A stretch of DNA of 64,000 bases, taken from contig OX031072.1 in assembly GCA_943736015.1 (NCBI GenBank), positions 9,141,501-9,205,500 on the forward strand. The letters are read 5' to 3'. The stretch is from Tridacna crocea (lineage: Eukaryota; Mollusca; Bivalvia; Cardiida; Cardiidae). Below the pieces are notes generated by a model. The model worked only from the letters and a program-made list of their open reading frames with translations. It was not told where the DNA came from and did no database searches. Below are positions 47,135 through 56,436 of the stretch, one piece after another (within the stretch, counting starts at the first letter, position 1; the number at the start of each line of letters is the position of its first letter). Made by a program: the position numbers and the translations under genes.

Positions 47135-47357
47135 CTCGTAACCAAATGACAAAATTTTAGGTTTGTCCAAATCGAAAGCATTTGCAGACAACAAAATAAA
47201 AGTGACAGAAATTTTGAAATTTGTTTTGTGAAGGGTAGAAAACATTGTAGGAAAAGGAGAAAATACTGGTTACCAGCATTTTCTCCTTTTCCCACAACAT
47301 TTTCTAAAGGCTTCTATCTCAGGGTCGTCAAACATAGGGATTTTGTGTAATGGGTTG
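47131..47357 (+). mobile_element. MITE family A copy
   Basis: Well preserved; right end mutated to TTGA. Confidence 0.9.
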
Positions 47358-47362
47358 AGGAG

Positions 47363-47577
47363 TTAACCCTTTCCCAAACAAGCCCATGTTTTTATGTGTC
47401 TGCAGTACAAGTCTTTTGAAAACACTGAGGGAAAAGGAGAAATTGCTCGTATCGAGCAATTTCTCCTTTTTCCACAGCGTTTTCTGCCCGTTTGGATAAT
47501 TTTCTGCCATTGTTATGAAAGTTAAAATTGTCGTCTGCGAACTCTTTCAGTTAAAATCTGTCTTTTGGGAACGGGCT
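47363..47577 (-). mobile_element. TTAA MITE, family C
   Basis: Starts TTAACCCTTTCCCAAACAAG and has a distinct core, GGAGAAATTGCTCG..CGAGCAATTTCTCC. TTTTATGTGTCTGCAGTACA in the left flank also distinguishes it from families A and B. The right end (TTTTGGGAACGGGCTA) has no TTAA. Confidence 0.75.
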
Positions 47578-47608
47578 ATGTAATGCTATAAAATTCTGTA
47601 ATATGCCT

Positions 47609-47822
47609 TTAACTCTTTACCAAATGACAAATTTTTGGACTGGACCAAATTCAAAGCATCTGAAGACAACAAATTAAATCTTGCTAAAATGATGATTTCT
47701 GACTTAGATAGATTGGAAAATATTATGGAAAAAGGAGAAAATGCTGGTTACCAGCATTTTTTCCTTTTCCCATTATGTTTTCAAAATCTTTCTTTCTCAG
47801 GGATTATGTGCTAAAGGGTTAA
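47609..47822 (+). mobile_element. MITE family A copy
   Basis: TTAA at 47609-47612 and 47819-47822; 214 bp with a short deletion in the right flank. Confidence 0.9.
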
Positions 47823-48015
47823 GCATATACATGTAGATGTAATATGCCATGACATGCTATATAATTTGGTATAAAAAGAAAGGTAAGGTTTCATCCCTGC
47901 TTTTATAAAAACAACAATATATTTCATGCAATGTCTAGGAGCATAACAGTCCATATTCATTAGCCATTCTTGACAAAATCCTTAGTCTAATTCTCAAGAA
48001 TTTTCAACATTTGAA

Positions 48016-48076
48016 AGTAACACCAGTTCTGATTGGCTTTCCCACAATATTTTAGCCAATCAGAACTGGTGTTACT
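48016..48076. repeat. Perfect 23-bp hairpin
   Basis: Arms 48016-48038 and 48054-48076 are perfectly complementary, with a 15-nt loop. Each arm contains a CCAAT/ATTGG motif, and the loop TTCCCACAATATTTT resembles the MITE palindrome edge. It could be a very small MITE or an RNA hairpin. Confidence 0.85.
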
Positions 48077-48139
48077 ATGTAAACTAAGAAATTGACTTGA
48101 AAAGTGAGAAAAATGCTTAGCTCTGGAAGCTTTTCCAAT

Positions 48140-48250
48140 GAGGGCCCTGCATGGATCAAAAGTGTAGGACTTGCTGTCTCACCAATATCAGTGGATTTTT
48201 ATGATTGTCTTTGGGCAAGACATTTCAGGGCCCAAGCCCAGCATTTGTGA
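48140..48250 (+). repeat. SINE-like fragment
   Basis: Counterpart of the repeat at 17.9 kb (TCTTTGGGCAAGACATTTCA). Confidence 0.4.
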
Positions 48251-48389
48251 TATCTAGGACATACATGCAAGCTGTCACAGTAACATGACTGAAACAATGT
48301 TTACAGTGGAGTAAAATACAATTCAATCTACAACCTGTTTTGGTGAACATTTGGGAGTTGAATGTGGGGAAAAACAATTGTGGTGTTTA

Positions 48390-48575
48390 ATCCTATTTTC
48401 AGCATAATTCCAGTTATATCACAGCAGCAAATGCACCTAACAATGCTTTCTTGGAGTTTTTGTTACAAGTACTTTGATCCACATCCTTCCCATGCCACTG
48501 GCTGCTTTCCCACATAAGATAACCACCATCATAGAAACAATGGTAGTGAGAGAGAAATGAATCCTGTTGCATTGG
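48390..48575 (-). repeat. SINE body copy
   Basis: CAATGCTTTCTTGGAGTTTT and CACTGGCTGCTTTCCCACAT match the SINE at 27.8 kb. The ORFs here (48437-48808 -) are spurious. A CA microsatellite follows at 48645-48662. Confidence 0.6.
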
Positions 48576-49124
48576 CTTTCATCACTTCTAGTAAACAAGA
48601 TGACAGAGCTAAGGACTGTGCACACACACCCCCAACTTACCCCCAACACACACACACACACAAAAGAGAAAAATTGTCCTGTCCTCATAATGGTTTTTAT
48701 CCTTTTACAGAAAAAAAAAATATCTGCAAATACTTTTAATTGGACCATTTCAAATTGTACGGTCAGAGTTTTCTCTTTTACAGGAAATGGCAAGGTGGCA
48801 ACATTCAAAGATTTTCCGACAATTAGATATTAGAGTACATAGATAGTGAAGCCCATAGGCGTAACTTCTATTACGCACACCACGCATGTGCGTAATGTAA
48901 AAAAAATCAAGAATAGGTCGTAGGTTCCCTCTTTTTGCATATTTTTTCAGTTTGGACGTTTTCTAAAACAGCCAAGATCAGAAATATCTTAATTTTACGG
49001 CTCTGATTCCATTCGGCTGATTCTGAATTGATCTTGTCACCTGCCTCAAAAATGCCCAACTCTGGCGTGTGTATAATTTACTTTTTCCTGGTTACACCTA
49101 TGTAGCCTGATCTCGATTCTAAAT
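48576..49124. other. Unannotated sequence, possible small element
   Basis: TAGGCGTAAC near 48857 and GTTACACCTA near 49092 are inverted (9 of 10) and could bound a ~245-bp element; weak. Confidence 0.25.
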
Positions 49125-49203
49125 AAAGTCACATTTATTTTGTTGTCTACAAGTGCTTTCAGTTTAGACATGACTATAATTTTGTCGCTTGTTAAAGATT
49201 TAA
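49125..49203 (-). mobile_element. MITE family A fragment
   Basis: Outer third only (GTCACATTTATTTTGTTGTC..GCTTTCAGTTTAGACA). Confidence 0.7.
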
Positions 49204-49332
49204 AAATTTACAAAAGGACCTTGGAAATGTTTTCAAAACTATATAATAAAATCCAGAGTTTTAATGACCATGATAAACAGTATAAAGGTATTTGAAAACA
49301 CATGGTTACTAATATTTTCTACCTTTTCCTGA

Positions 49333-49762
49333 ACTCTTTACCAAACAACAACATGTTAGACTGGTCCAAACTGAAAGCATTTGCAGACGACACTAAATTT
49401 ATCTCAACTGAGTATAATTGTCAGTGAAAGTGTAGAAAACCTTGTGGGATAAGGAGAAAATGCTGGTTACCACAAGGTTTTCCAAAGGCTTTTTCCTCAG
49501 GGTCATTTAACTCATTACCAAACGAAAATATTATAGACTTGTCCAAATTGAAAGCATTTGCAGACAACAAAATAAAAGTGACTGCAAATTTGAAATTTGT
49601 TTTGTGATAGGTTGAAAACATTGTGGGAAAAGGACAAAAAGCTGGTACCAGCATTTTCTCCTTTTCCCACTATGTTTTTTTAAGGCTTCTTTCTCGGGGC
49701 CGTCAAAAGTAGGGATTGTGTGGTAATGGGTTAAACTTTGGATTATGTGGTAAAGAGTTAAC
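49333..49762 (+). mobile_element. MITE family A copy split by a nested MITE
   Basis: The host copy runs 49333-49506 and resumes at 49735-49762 (ACTTTGGATTATGTGGTAAAGAGTTAA..). The nested copy occupies 49507-49734. The host has also lost most of its right palindrome arm. Confidence 0.85.
49507..49734 (+). mobile_element. MITE family A copy nested in another
   Basis: 228 bp with TTAA at 49507-49510 and 49731-49734. It lies inside the GTCATTTAAACTTTGG site of the host copy. Confidence 0.9.
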
Positions 49763-49948
49763 CTGTTACCACACAGCAAAATTTTAAATCTATCCAAACC
49801 AGCATTTTCTCCTTTTCCCACTATGTTTTTTTAAGGCTTCTTTCTCGGGGCTGTCAAAAGTAGGGATTGTGTGGTAATGGGTTAAACTTTGGATTATGTG
49901 GTAAAGAGTTAACCTGTTACCACACAGCAAAATTTTAAATCTATCCAA
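49647..49948 (+). repeat. 151-bp tandem duplication, one mismatch
   Basis: 49647-49797 and 49798-49948 are identical except for one C/T difference (GGGGCCGTC against GGGGCTGTC). The unit runs from the palindrome of one MITE into the start of the next. Confidence 0.95.
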
Positions 49949-50137
49949 ATTGAAAGCATTCGCAGAAGACAATTTGAATGTGGCTAAAATGGTGCAATTT
50001 TGCTTTGATAAGGTAGAAAAACTTTGTGGGTAAAGGAGAAAATGCCGGTTACCAGGGTTTTCTCCTGCTCCCACAATGATTCATAAGGTCTCTTCCTCAG
50101 GGGCATTAAAAGTTGTCATAGTGTGGTAAAAGGTTAA
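49909..50137 (+). mobile_element. MITE family A copy, complete
   Basis: 229 bp with TTAA at 49909-49912 and 50134-50137. Its first 40 bp are duplicated at 49759-49797. Confidence 0.9.
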
Positions 50138-50179
50138 TGCTTTCTACTCTGTCAAAGAACTTATTTATATGTACTACTT

Positions 50180-50363
50180 TCAGATTTGTCATCTGCAGAT
50201 GCTATCAGTTTGGAAGAGTTCTAAATTTGTTGTTTGCTACCAGAATAACCTTTGTGCTGCTTGCTATATGAAGTGGACATTCACAGTCAGTAGTTCTTTC
50301 CCCACAATGTTTTCAATACGTAAATCTTTGGCTACAATTAAAGATTGTGTGATAAAGGGTTAA
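50180..50363 (-). mobile_element. MITE family A fragments, mixed
   Basis: A minus-oriented outer segment (about 50180-50250) is followed by a plus-oriented right end (about 50297-50363) ending GATAAAGGGTTAA, which forms part of the hAT target site. Confidence 0.6.
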
Positions 50364-50366
50364 AAT

Positions 50367-52049
50367 TAGGGATGGCAACGATTGCAATGATTCACCGATT
50401 AACGGATAAACTAAATGAATGACTGATCAACTGATTTGGGAAATCGGAAAGTGAGTAACCAGAAAAAAATTATATAATACAGAAATTTTACCGAAAAAGT
50501 GAAAACATATATCTACAAAATTAACTTTACGAGTTCTTACAACCACAACTGCATCATATGCGCATCCATGTCGCCAGATGCAACAAAGGTGTGATACACA
50601 GTTTGACATGTCTGTGCAATAGTGTTAGGCAATCGATTTAAAATCTCAATTGATTATCTCTTTGTAATTGGAAGAGCAAACCAACTAGCTATCAGTTGTA
50701 CAATTGGTTTCTTTGAACGAGAATACCTTTTTGCTTTAAATACTGTGACAATTTTGTCTACATGAGAAATTAGATGTTTATTTTGCACTTTAAAAAGCCA
50801 ATGGAAATATATTACCATAAAATTTTCTGCTTTATTCAATATCATCCATGTTGTTCCTTAAATCTTAATTTCCAAACAATTTAAAAAGAATCCGACATAT
50901 TTCAAACATTTGCAGACGTCTTTCGATAGAGATCTTTATTTTCATTCCATAAAACAACATTTTTTTTGACTCATGAAGAGAATTTTAGCTTCCACTTATT
51001 GTTTTATTCACAAATCTGTGTAAAATCACTGTTTAAATTCATCATTAAAGATGAGAAGATAGTTTGAAATCCCTCTGGTTGGACGATGCCGTGCTGCTCA
51101 TTGTACTGTCAGGGGCGATCTATTTTCTTGTGACAATTAATTTTAGATGTATTATTAATTGATTTGACATCAGTTAGTCAGTTTGAATAGCAGGTAAGTT
51201 TAAAATCTGTCACTTTACACTAGATAAGAGGATTAACAAACTTTCTTACTTTGTCATAAATGACTCGCCAGCTTCATTATCATGCGCATGCCCTTCGCAT
51301 TTTATACTGATCATATTTAGCCCATATTTCTCCCGGATGTACCCAAGCTGGGTTATATGAAGCACTAGAAGATAATTTCATGCGTCAGATTCATATTTAG
51401 GCAGATATTTTTCAGTGTCAAAGACAGGTCATTTCAAATTAACAAGTGTCAAAACCTTGGCTCAGGGATCAAATGAGAAGCTTGTTTAGTTTTGTAAAGA
51501 TATCCATGGACAAAAAGTTCTTTCTCATTTTTTTTGCTACTTTTCCTGTTTGTTATTCACTATGTTGATTATTCACTATGTTGAATCAAAGAGTGCGATT
51601 AATATTAGACACAAAACCAAGCGCTTAAAACCAGAATTCAAGTCTTAGGACCGAGCAAGTTCAGGAACCGCCTACAATCAGTTCCAGGATTTCTTGATTG
51701 ATTATTTGAGTCAAAAGCCAAAACCAACTGACTCTCAACTATAGTTGATCATCCACCTATCACTACTGTGCAATGAACAATATTAATCCACTAATTGGTC
51801 CCCAGTCTCCATTAATAAACAATCAAAAGAGAGAGATGTCATTGATAGATTGAGTGTCTTCTGCACCAAAGTACAGAAATAGTAAACATCATGGGCATGC
51901 ATTTCTCACACAGTTTATCAATGTTGACAAATTAAGCAAGTAGCGGAACCTTCATCTTAAATTATCTTTACACGATCGTTAACCATTTAACCAATCGAAA
52001 TATTCAATGGTGAACTAGTTAGCAATTTTTCTGTCCATTGCCATCCCTA
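50367..52049. mobile_element. hAT-like non-autonomous element with 8-bp TSD
   Basis: The 1683-bp element starts TAGGGATGGCAA and ends TTGCCATCCCTA, a perfect 12-bp TIR. It is flanked by identical 8-mers GTTAAAAT (50359-50366 and 52050-52057). The 8-bp TSD and TAGGG-type terminus are diagnostic of hAT. Only short ORFs exist (60-63 codons at 50427-50609 - and 50654-50845 -), without BED finger or hATC motifs. About 50880-51830 is homologous, in inverse orientation, to 57340-58680. Confidence 0.9.
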
Positions 52050-52074
52050 GTTAAAATGATCCTCTGGAAATGCT

Positions 52075-52302
52075 TTAACTCATTACGAAATGACGAAATT
52101 TTAGGCTTGTCCAAATCGAAGGCATTTACAGACGACAAAATAAAAGCGACTGAAAATTTGAAATTCGTCTTGTGAAGAGAAAAACATTTGTGGGAAAAGG
52201 AGAAATTGCTGGTTACTAGCATTTTCTTCTTTTCCCACAATGTTTTCTAAAGGTTTCTTTCTCAGGGTCGTCAAAAGTAGGGACTGTGTGGTAACGGGTT
52301 AA
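52075..52302 (+). mobile_element. MITE family A copy, complete
   Basis: 228 bp with TTAA at 52075-52078 and 52299-52302; it lies 17 bp beyond the right hAT TSD. Confidence 0.9.
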
Positions 52303-52549
52303 ATTGGATAGTTCTAACACTAACTTTTTTTGGTTGAAGAGTAAAACTATTTTTTGGACAAAATACAATAAATCTTCATGAGGAAATTCATTTTACCTAA
52401 AAAAAAAATACTTACTTGTTACCTGGACAAAAACTACAACTTGTGTTTTACTATACCAAACCTTTGTAAAGCATCTCCACCAATGCATGTATCTTGCAGC
52501 AAGTCATTCTGGTCATCAATATGGACACCTGAAAGTTATCATTGAAATA

Positions 52550-52730
52550 ATTAATCTTTAATTCTAGATTTGCCTTCATTAAATGCATTTCCAGACAAAA
52601 AAAGTAAAATTTAACCAAAAGGATGCTTTGTATCTTAAAAAGGGTAGAAAACATTGTGGGCAAAGGAGCAAATGCTCATTAATAGCATTTTTTCCCTTAC
52701 CAACAATATTTCAATAAGGCTGCTGTTGTA
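52550..52730 (+). mobile_element. MITE family A copy, decayed
   Basis: GGTAGAAAACATTGTGGGCA and a weakened palindrome remain; no termini. Confidence 0.6.
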
Positions 52731-52879
52731 AATGGTTCACTCTTTTTTTTTTGGATAAAATTGTAGATTTGCAGATAAAATTTAAGTCATGCTTTTCAAT
52801 AGTCTATTGTTTAATATTTAATTGTTACAACAACCGGTAAAAAATCCAAGATTCACATTTTCTGACTCTGCAACTGAAG

Positions 52880-53160
52880 GTGCAATGAATGAATGAATGT
52901 TGTTTTATGGCGCATCGACAGCTTTGGTCATTTAGCGCGCATATGTGTTAAAACTTAATAAAAGTGGAGTTGTTTAAACTGAATAAAGTTTGAATACATT
53001 AATGACAATAAAAGAATTGAATTAAGAAGTATGCATAAAGGGAATTATCGAGTTACAGAATAAAGTTTGAATACGTTAATGACAATAAAAGAATTGAATT
53101 AAGAAGTATGCATAAAGGACATTATCGAGTTATAGGGCAATCCCTATATACTCAAAAGTT
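52880..53160 (+). repeat. 77-bp direct duplication and interspersed repeat piece
   Basis: 52981-53057 and 53058-53134 are near-identical copies (GAATAAAGTTTGAATAC.TTAATGACAATA). The preceding TTGTTTTATGGCGCATCGAC resembles TTGCGTTTTAAGGCCCGTTG at about 45100, suggesting a shared interspersed repeat. Confidence 0.75.
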
Positions 53161-53903
53161 TTAGATGTATAGATTTAAGATTGTGATAAAAAGGGTTGAA
53201 GTCAGTGTTGGATTGATTAAAAAAAGTTTTTTAAATGAAAAAGAAATATGTGTCATTTATAATGTGCATAAAATATGATACTGAGTGGCTGGGCATTCCC
53301 TGCCTACTCAACAGTTTTATACCCCGGTCACATATTCACGGAAGGCCGCCACGGAAGAGCTACGGATTCGTTCCGGCATTGTCCGTGACTAATCGTACTA
53401 GGCTGTAGCTCTCCGTATTATAACCGTAGTCATTCGTAGTAGTCCTTGTATATCCGTAGCGGTCCTTGACAATTTTTGAACATGCACAAAAATTTGCCAC
53501 GGATCAAACGACCGTAGCGTATCCTTACTAGTCCGTATAAGACCGTACTGATACGTTCTGGTTCGTATTAAAACCGTATCAGTCCATACTTATCCGTAGG
53601 CCCAAAATTTTTTCAGGATTTGATACGGAGAACTACGTATTAGCACGGTTACACTACGTTTTAGTTACGTTATGATACGGATTTGTCACGGAGAGTCACG
53701 ACCTTAATACCTTGTACTACGGAGAGGGAGGGATTCGCACGGTCTTTTACGGTTCACTACGTTGCAACACGACACAGTACGGAATTGTAAGGACCACTAT
53801 TGTTTGGTAGGATAAATTCAAAATCATGTACTTCAACAAGGGTATTTTTACTCTGTCTTTGTAGAATACAACACAATTGCGCTTTGTTGTTGAGTTCACA
53901 ATC

Positions 53904-54056
53904 ATGAATCGTCAACAAATGATGTTTGCAATGAATTGGCGGCAACTGGATATTGGTATGGCAGAAAATGTCAAGGCACTGGTCCAGCAGCTTGATGACA
54001 TACATAGATGTAATAATTATATTTTTATCGTAGTACTAATAATACCTTTAATTTAA
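53904..54056 (+). pseudogene. Possible N-terminal exon remnant in the CCGTA element
   Basis: ATG at 53904 opens 50 codons to TAA at 54054. The first 36 (MNRQQMMFAMNWRQLDIGMA..ALVQQLDDIH) look protein-like and the rest is AT-driven. GTAATA at about 54009 could be a donor. No family recognised. Confidence 0.25.
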
Positions 54057-54174
54057 GGTTAAATATTTTACAAAACATTGTACGAAAATGAATAAACATC
54101 AGTATTATAATGTGACATTCTGTCAAAACAATGATGCTAAACATGCAAGTAAAAAGAGTACATAAAACTGTCAC

Positions 54175-54360
54175 CGTTTCTGGGGGTTCTGACAACCGCC
54201 AAAGAAACGTGAGGTCACAGGTTCGAGCCCCGCCAGGAGCTTGTTCTGAAATGGCTTGTTGGTGAACCGCCAGCTAGTTAAATGTATGGTTACTGGTTGC
54301 CTGCCTGGCCCTTTCGAAATGGGTGATACTAATTATAAAGACAAGCACTTTACTTTTAAA
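54175..54360 (+). repeat. SINE-like sequence with B-box
   Basis: B-box GGTTCGAGCCC at 54221-54231; no clear A-box. It ends in an AT-rich tail near 54360. Confidence 0.45.
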
Positions 54361-54448
54361 ACATACCCATTCACGATAATCAGTGTAACTGTGGAATAAG
54401 CAGCAGATTTTATGAACATGAGAGAAACGCTATTGATCAATATTTTCA

Positions 54449-54684
54449 TTGAACCCTTTGCCATTCAATCCATTCTTTTTATGGGTCTGCAACAGACAAG
54501 TCAAGAAAACATTCTGATTCTAGGAAATCGAAAAAAATGCTCAAAATGGGCAATTCCTCCATTTCCCACAATGCTTTCTACCTTATTGTTGAACTGAAGT
54601 TCGTTTGTACCAAATTTACAGTTGTTGTCTGCAGATGCTTTCAATTTCGTGGAAGCCAAATTTCGTCAACTTGTGATGGGTTAC
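54449..54684 (-). mobile_element. MITE family C copy
   Basis: Termini TTGAACCCTTTGCC and GTGATGGGTTAC. The left flank TTTTTATGGGTCTGCAACAG matches the family C copy at 47.4 kb. Nested in the CCGTA element. Confidence 0.7.
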
Positions 54685-55184
54685 TGATTATAATAATCAG
54701 GTAATAAAAGACAGAGAATATGTGGACTAGAGATTGGCTTTTACGAAGACCTGTCCATGGCCAGTATGAGGCTCTCATGGCCGAACTTGTTGCATTTTGA
54801 AAGTGAGCGGGCTAGAGCATTTGGACGGAATGCTAAATCGTGGTAGGTCCGTATCGACCCGTGACGATTCGTACTACTACGTATCGGATCGTTCTTATTC
54901 GTACTAATCCGTATCTGTACTGTAGCAAATCGTAGTGTATCCGTACTACAATCGTCCTGATTCGTGTCGCTCCGTATTAAACCGTGTCCAACCGTAACAG
55001 TCCGTATCACTCCTGGAACTGTGACCTACATTTTGGCTGTAGATCCGTCAAACTCCGTACTCACACCGTTGTGTATCCGTATTGGAACCGTAGCGGACTA
55101 CGGAATTTGTCATTTCCGTAGTCATCCGTGAGCGATTAGACCGTAGCTCTTCCGTGGAGGTCTTCCGTGAATATGTGACCGGGG

Positions 55185-55427
55185 CTTTAGATTAAAAGGT
55201 AAGACTGATAATATGGCTTTTCTTGGAAATGATGTTAAAAATGGTAAGCATTGTCCCAGAGCCTCCAATGGGATCAATATGCTCCCATTAAAGAGGTCCT
55301 GTCTCCAATGAGATAAGATGTCCCCAAGAGAGCAAATCCTTCCATTAAGGAGATGCAAACTGAATATTAATGAAGTAAAGAATGCTTTAAAAAGATGGGT
55401 AAGAAAGTAAAGAGTAACTATCACAGT
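55185..55427 (-). other. Probable LINE 3' flank
   Basis: Sequence between the LINE stop codon and the CCGTA element; probably 3' UTR. No poly(A) tract or terminal microsatellite was found. Confidence 0.4.
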
Positions 55428-56327
55428 TTATTTACTGTAAATGCCAATCTCCTTTATGAAAGCGATAATAGATTCAACGCTGACAGAATCAAAAAGATTT
55501 TTCAAACTATCGACGAAATATTTTGAATGAACTGGCTGAAAGTCAATGCAATCTAGTAGGATATGTTTTACAGAAAAGGTTGCATTGCATGGTATACATT
55601 CAGGGGCATCATCTCTTGTCAAGAGCCAGGAAGGTGTGATGCGTGAATGGCCAATTCGAAGTCGTGCAATTATCACTTCTTCTCGACGAACGGATCTGTA
55701 AATGGGATACCATTCACCAAGGGATGTTTTAACTGAATGCAGTTTATTGAAAATATCAGCATCCCACTGGGATTGCCAAGAAGATTGGATATGTGATAGA
55801 ACGGAGGATTTAAAATCAGTGTGTGGAACTTTAAAATCTGAAATGGGAAGGTTATTTGCAGATTTGGCAGACCTATTGGCATTTTCATTGCCTATGATGC
55901 CTACATGGCTTGGAAGCCTGCAGAACACCAATCTATTCTTAGAAGAAATTTGTGAGATCCTTTCAAGTAAATTACAGATTAAGGGATTCTCAAGTCGTTG
56001 ATTTGAAAGTGCCTGTAATGTTGACAAAGAGTCCGAAAAGATAATAAAAAGGTTGGAATTAGAACTTTCAGCTAGATTTAGGGCAAGATCAATTGCTTTG
56101 ATTTCAGCAGAGCAGATAGAGGAGTTGTTTGGAAGGTGGCCTTTTAAACTCCTTTGTCCATAAACAGCGGCAGCTGCTACAGAATTGCCTTCTTTAGATC
56201 CATCTGTATAGATGGGTTTGAAGGAAAAATAATGCTCCTTTATCTCGTTGTATCTAGCATGAAACACAGTTCTATCCATGACAGACTTTTTGTCAGATGC
56301 AAGGTCAAATCTGAAGTCTGCACTGTT
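55428..56327 (-). pseudogene. LINE ORF2 C-terminus: RNase H and CCHC motif
   Basis: An intact ~300-codon C-terminal part of an RNase H-bearing LINE (I/Nimb-like by domain order). RNase H residues, numbered from the GTG at 56330: D43 in YTDGSK, E76 in SAEIKAIDLAL, D100 in IFSDSLSTL. The fourth region reads SHVGIIGNENANRSAK, with N152 where the catalytic aspartate is expected, so the enzyme would be impaired. A C-terminal CX2CX7HX4C motif (C245, C248, H256, C261) follows, as in related LINEs. The frame has no ATG here: it is cut by the 3.8-kb element and continues on its far side at 60129. The RT core is absent. Confidence 0.85.
56322..56327. repeat. Left 6-bp TSD (ACTGTT) of the 3.8-kb element
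   Basis: Identical to 60129-60134. Keeping one copy restores continuity of the LINE frame. Confidence 0.9.
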
Positions 56328-56409
56328 CACACTGGAGAGACCTAACGAACATGCTCCTGGTCAACGTTACTGTCCCTGTCAATTTTACGTACCCGCTCGA
56401 GTAAAAAAC

Positions 56410-56436
56410 ATGGCTGCGCCCACAAGATTACACAAG
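56410..56436 (+). CDS. Candidate first exon in the left TIR (MAAPTRLHK)
   Basis: AAAAAACATGGCTGCGCCC has a good Kozak context. Nine codons run to a strong donor, CACAAG|GTAAGC. The mirror copy in the right TIR is conserved except that its last codon is TAG. On the same strand, TTCAATTCAG at 59630-59639 precedes a frame of 28 codons (59640-59726, ELDRFIVFWSVERCLQKLRE.. then stop). That frame would join in phase 0, giving a 37-residue product. Whether it is transcribed is unknown. Confidence 0.35.

Larger units (their letters stand above)
53322..55184. mobile_element. Inverted-repeat element dense in CCGTA motifs
   Basis: The first 44 bp and last 44 bp are inverted copies with two mismatches, starting CCCCGGTCACATATTCACGG. 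Inside each end, roughly 450 bp (left) and 320 bp (right) contain more than two dozen exact CCGTA/TACGG pentamers. The left arm switches motif orientation near 53615. Flanks (TTTTATA before, CTTTAGA after) allow a TTA or TTTA duplication, compatible with PIF/Harbinger, but this is not decisive. The centre holds a SINE-like piece, a family C MITE and a possible exon remnant, and no complete transposase. Confidence 0.8.

Noticed and set aside
48437-48808. 123-codon minus-strand ORF
   Set aside because: Covers a SINE body and a CA microsatellite.
48857-49101. Small transposon bounded by TAGGCGTAAC/GTTACACCTA
   Set aside because: Only 9 of 10 bases match, no TSD, and no second copy in the window.
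55702-56001. 99-codon plus-strand ORF
   Set aside because: Antisense shadow of the LINE RNase H region.
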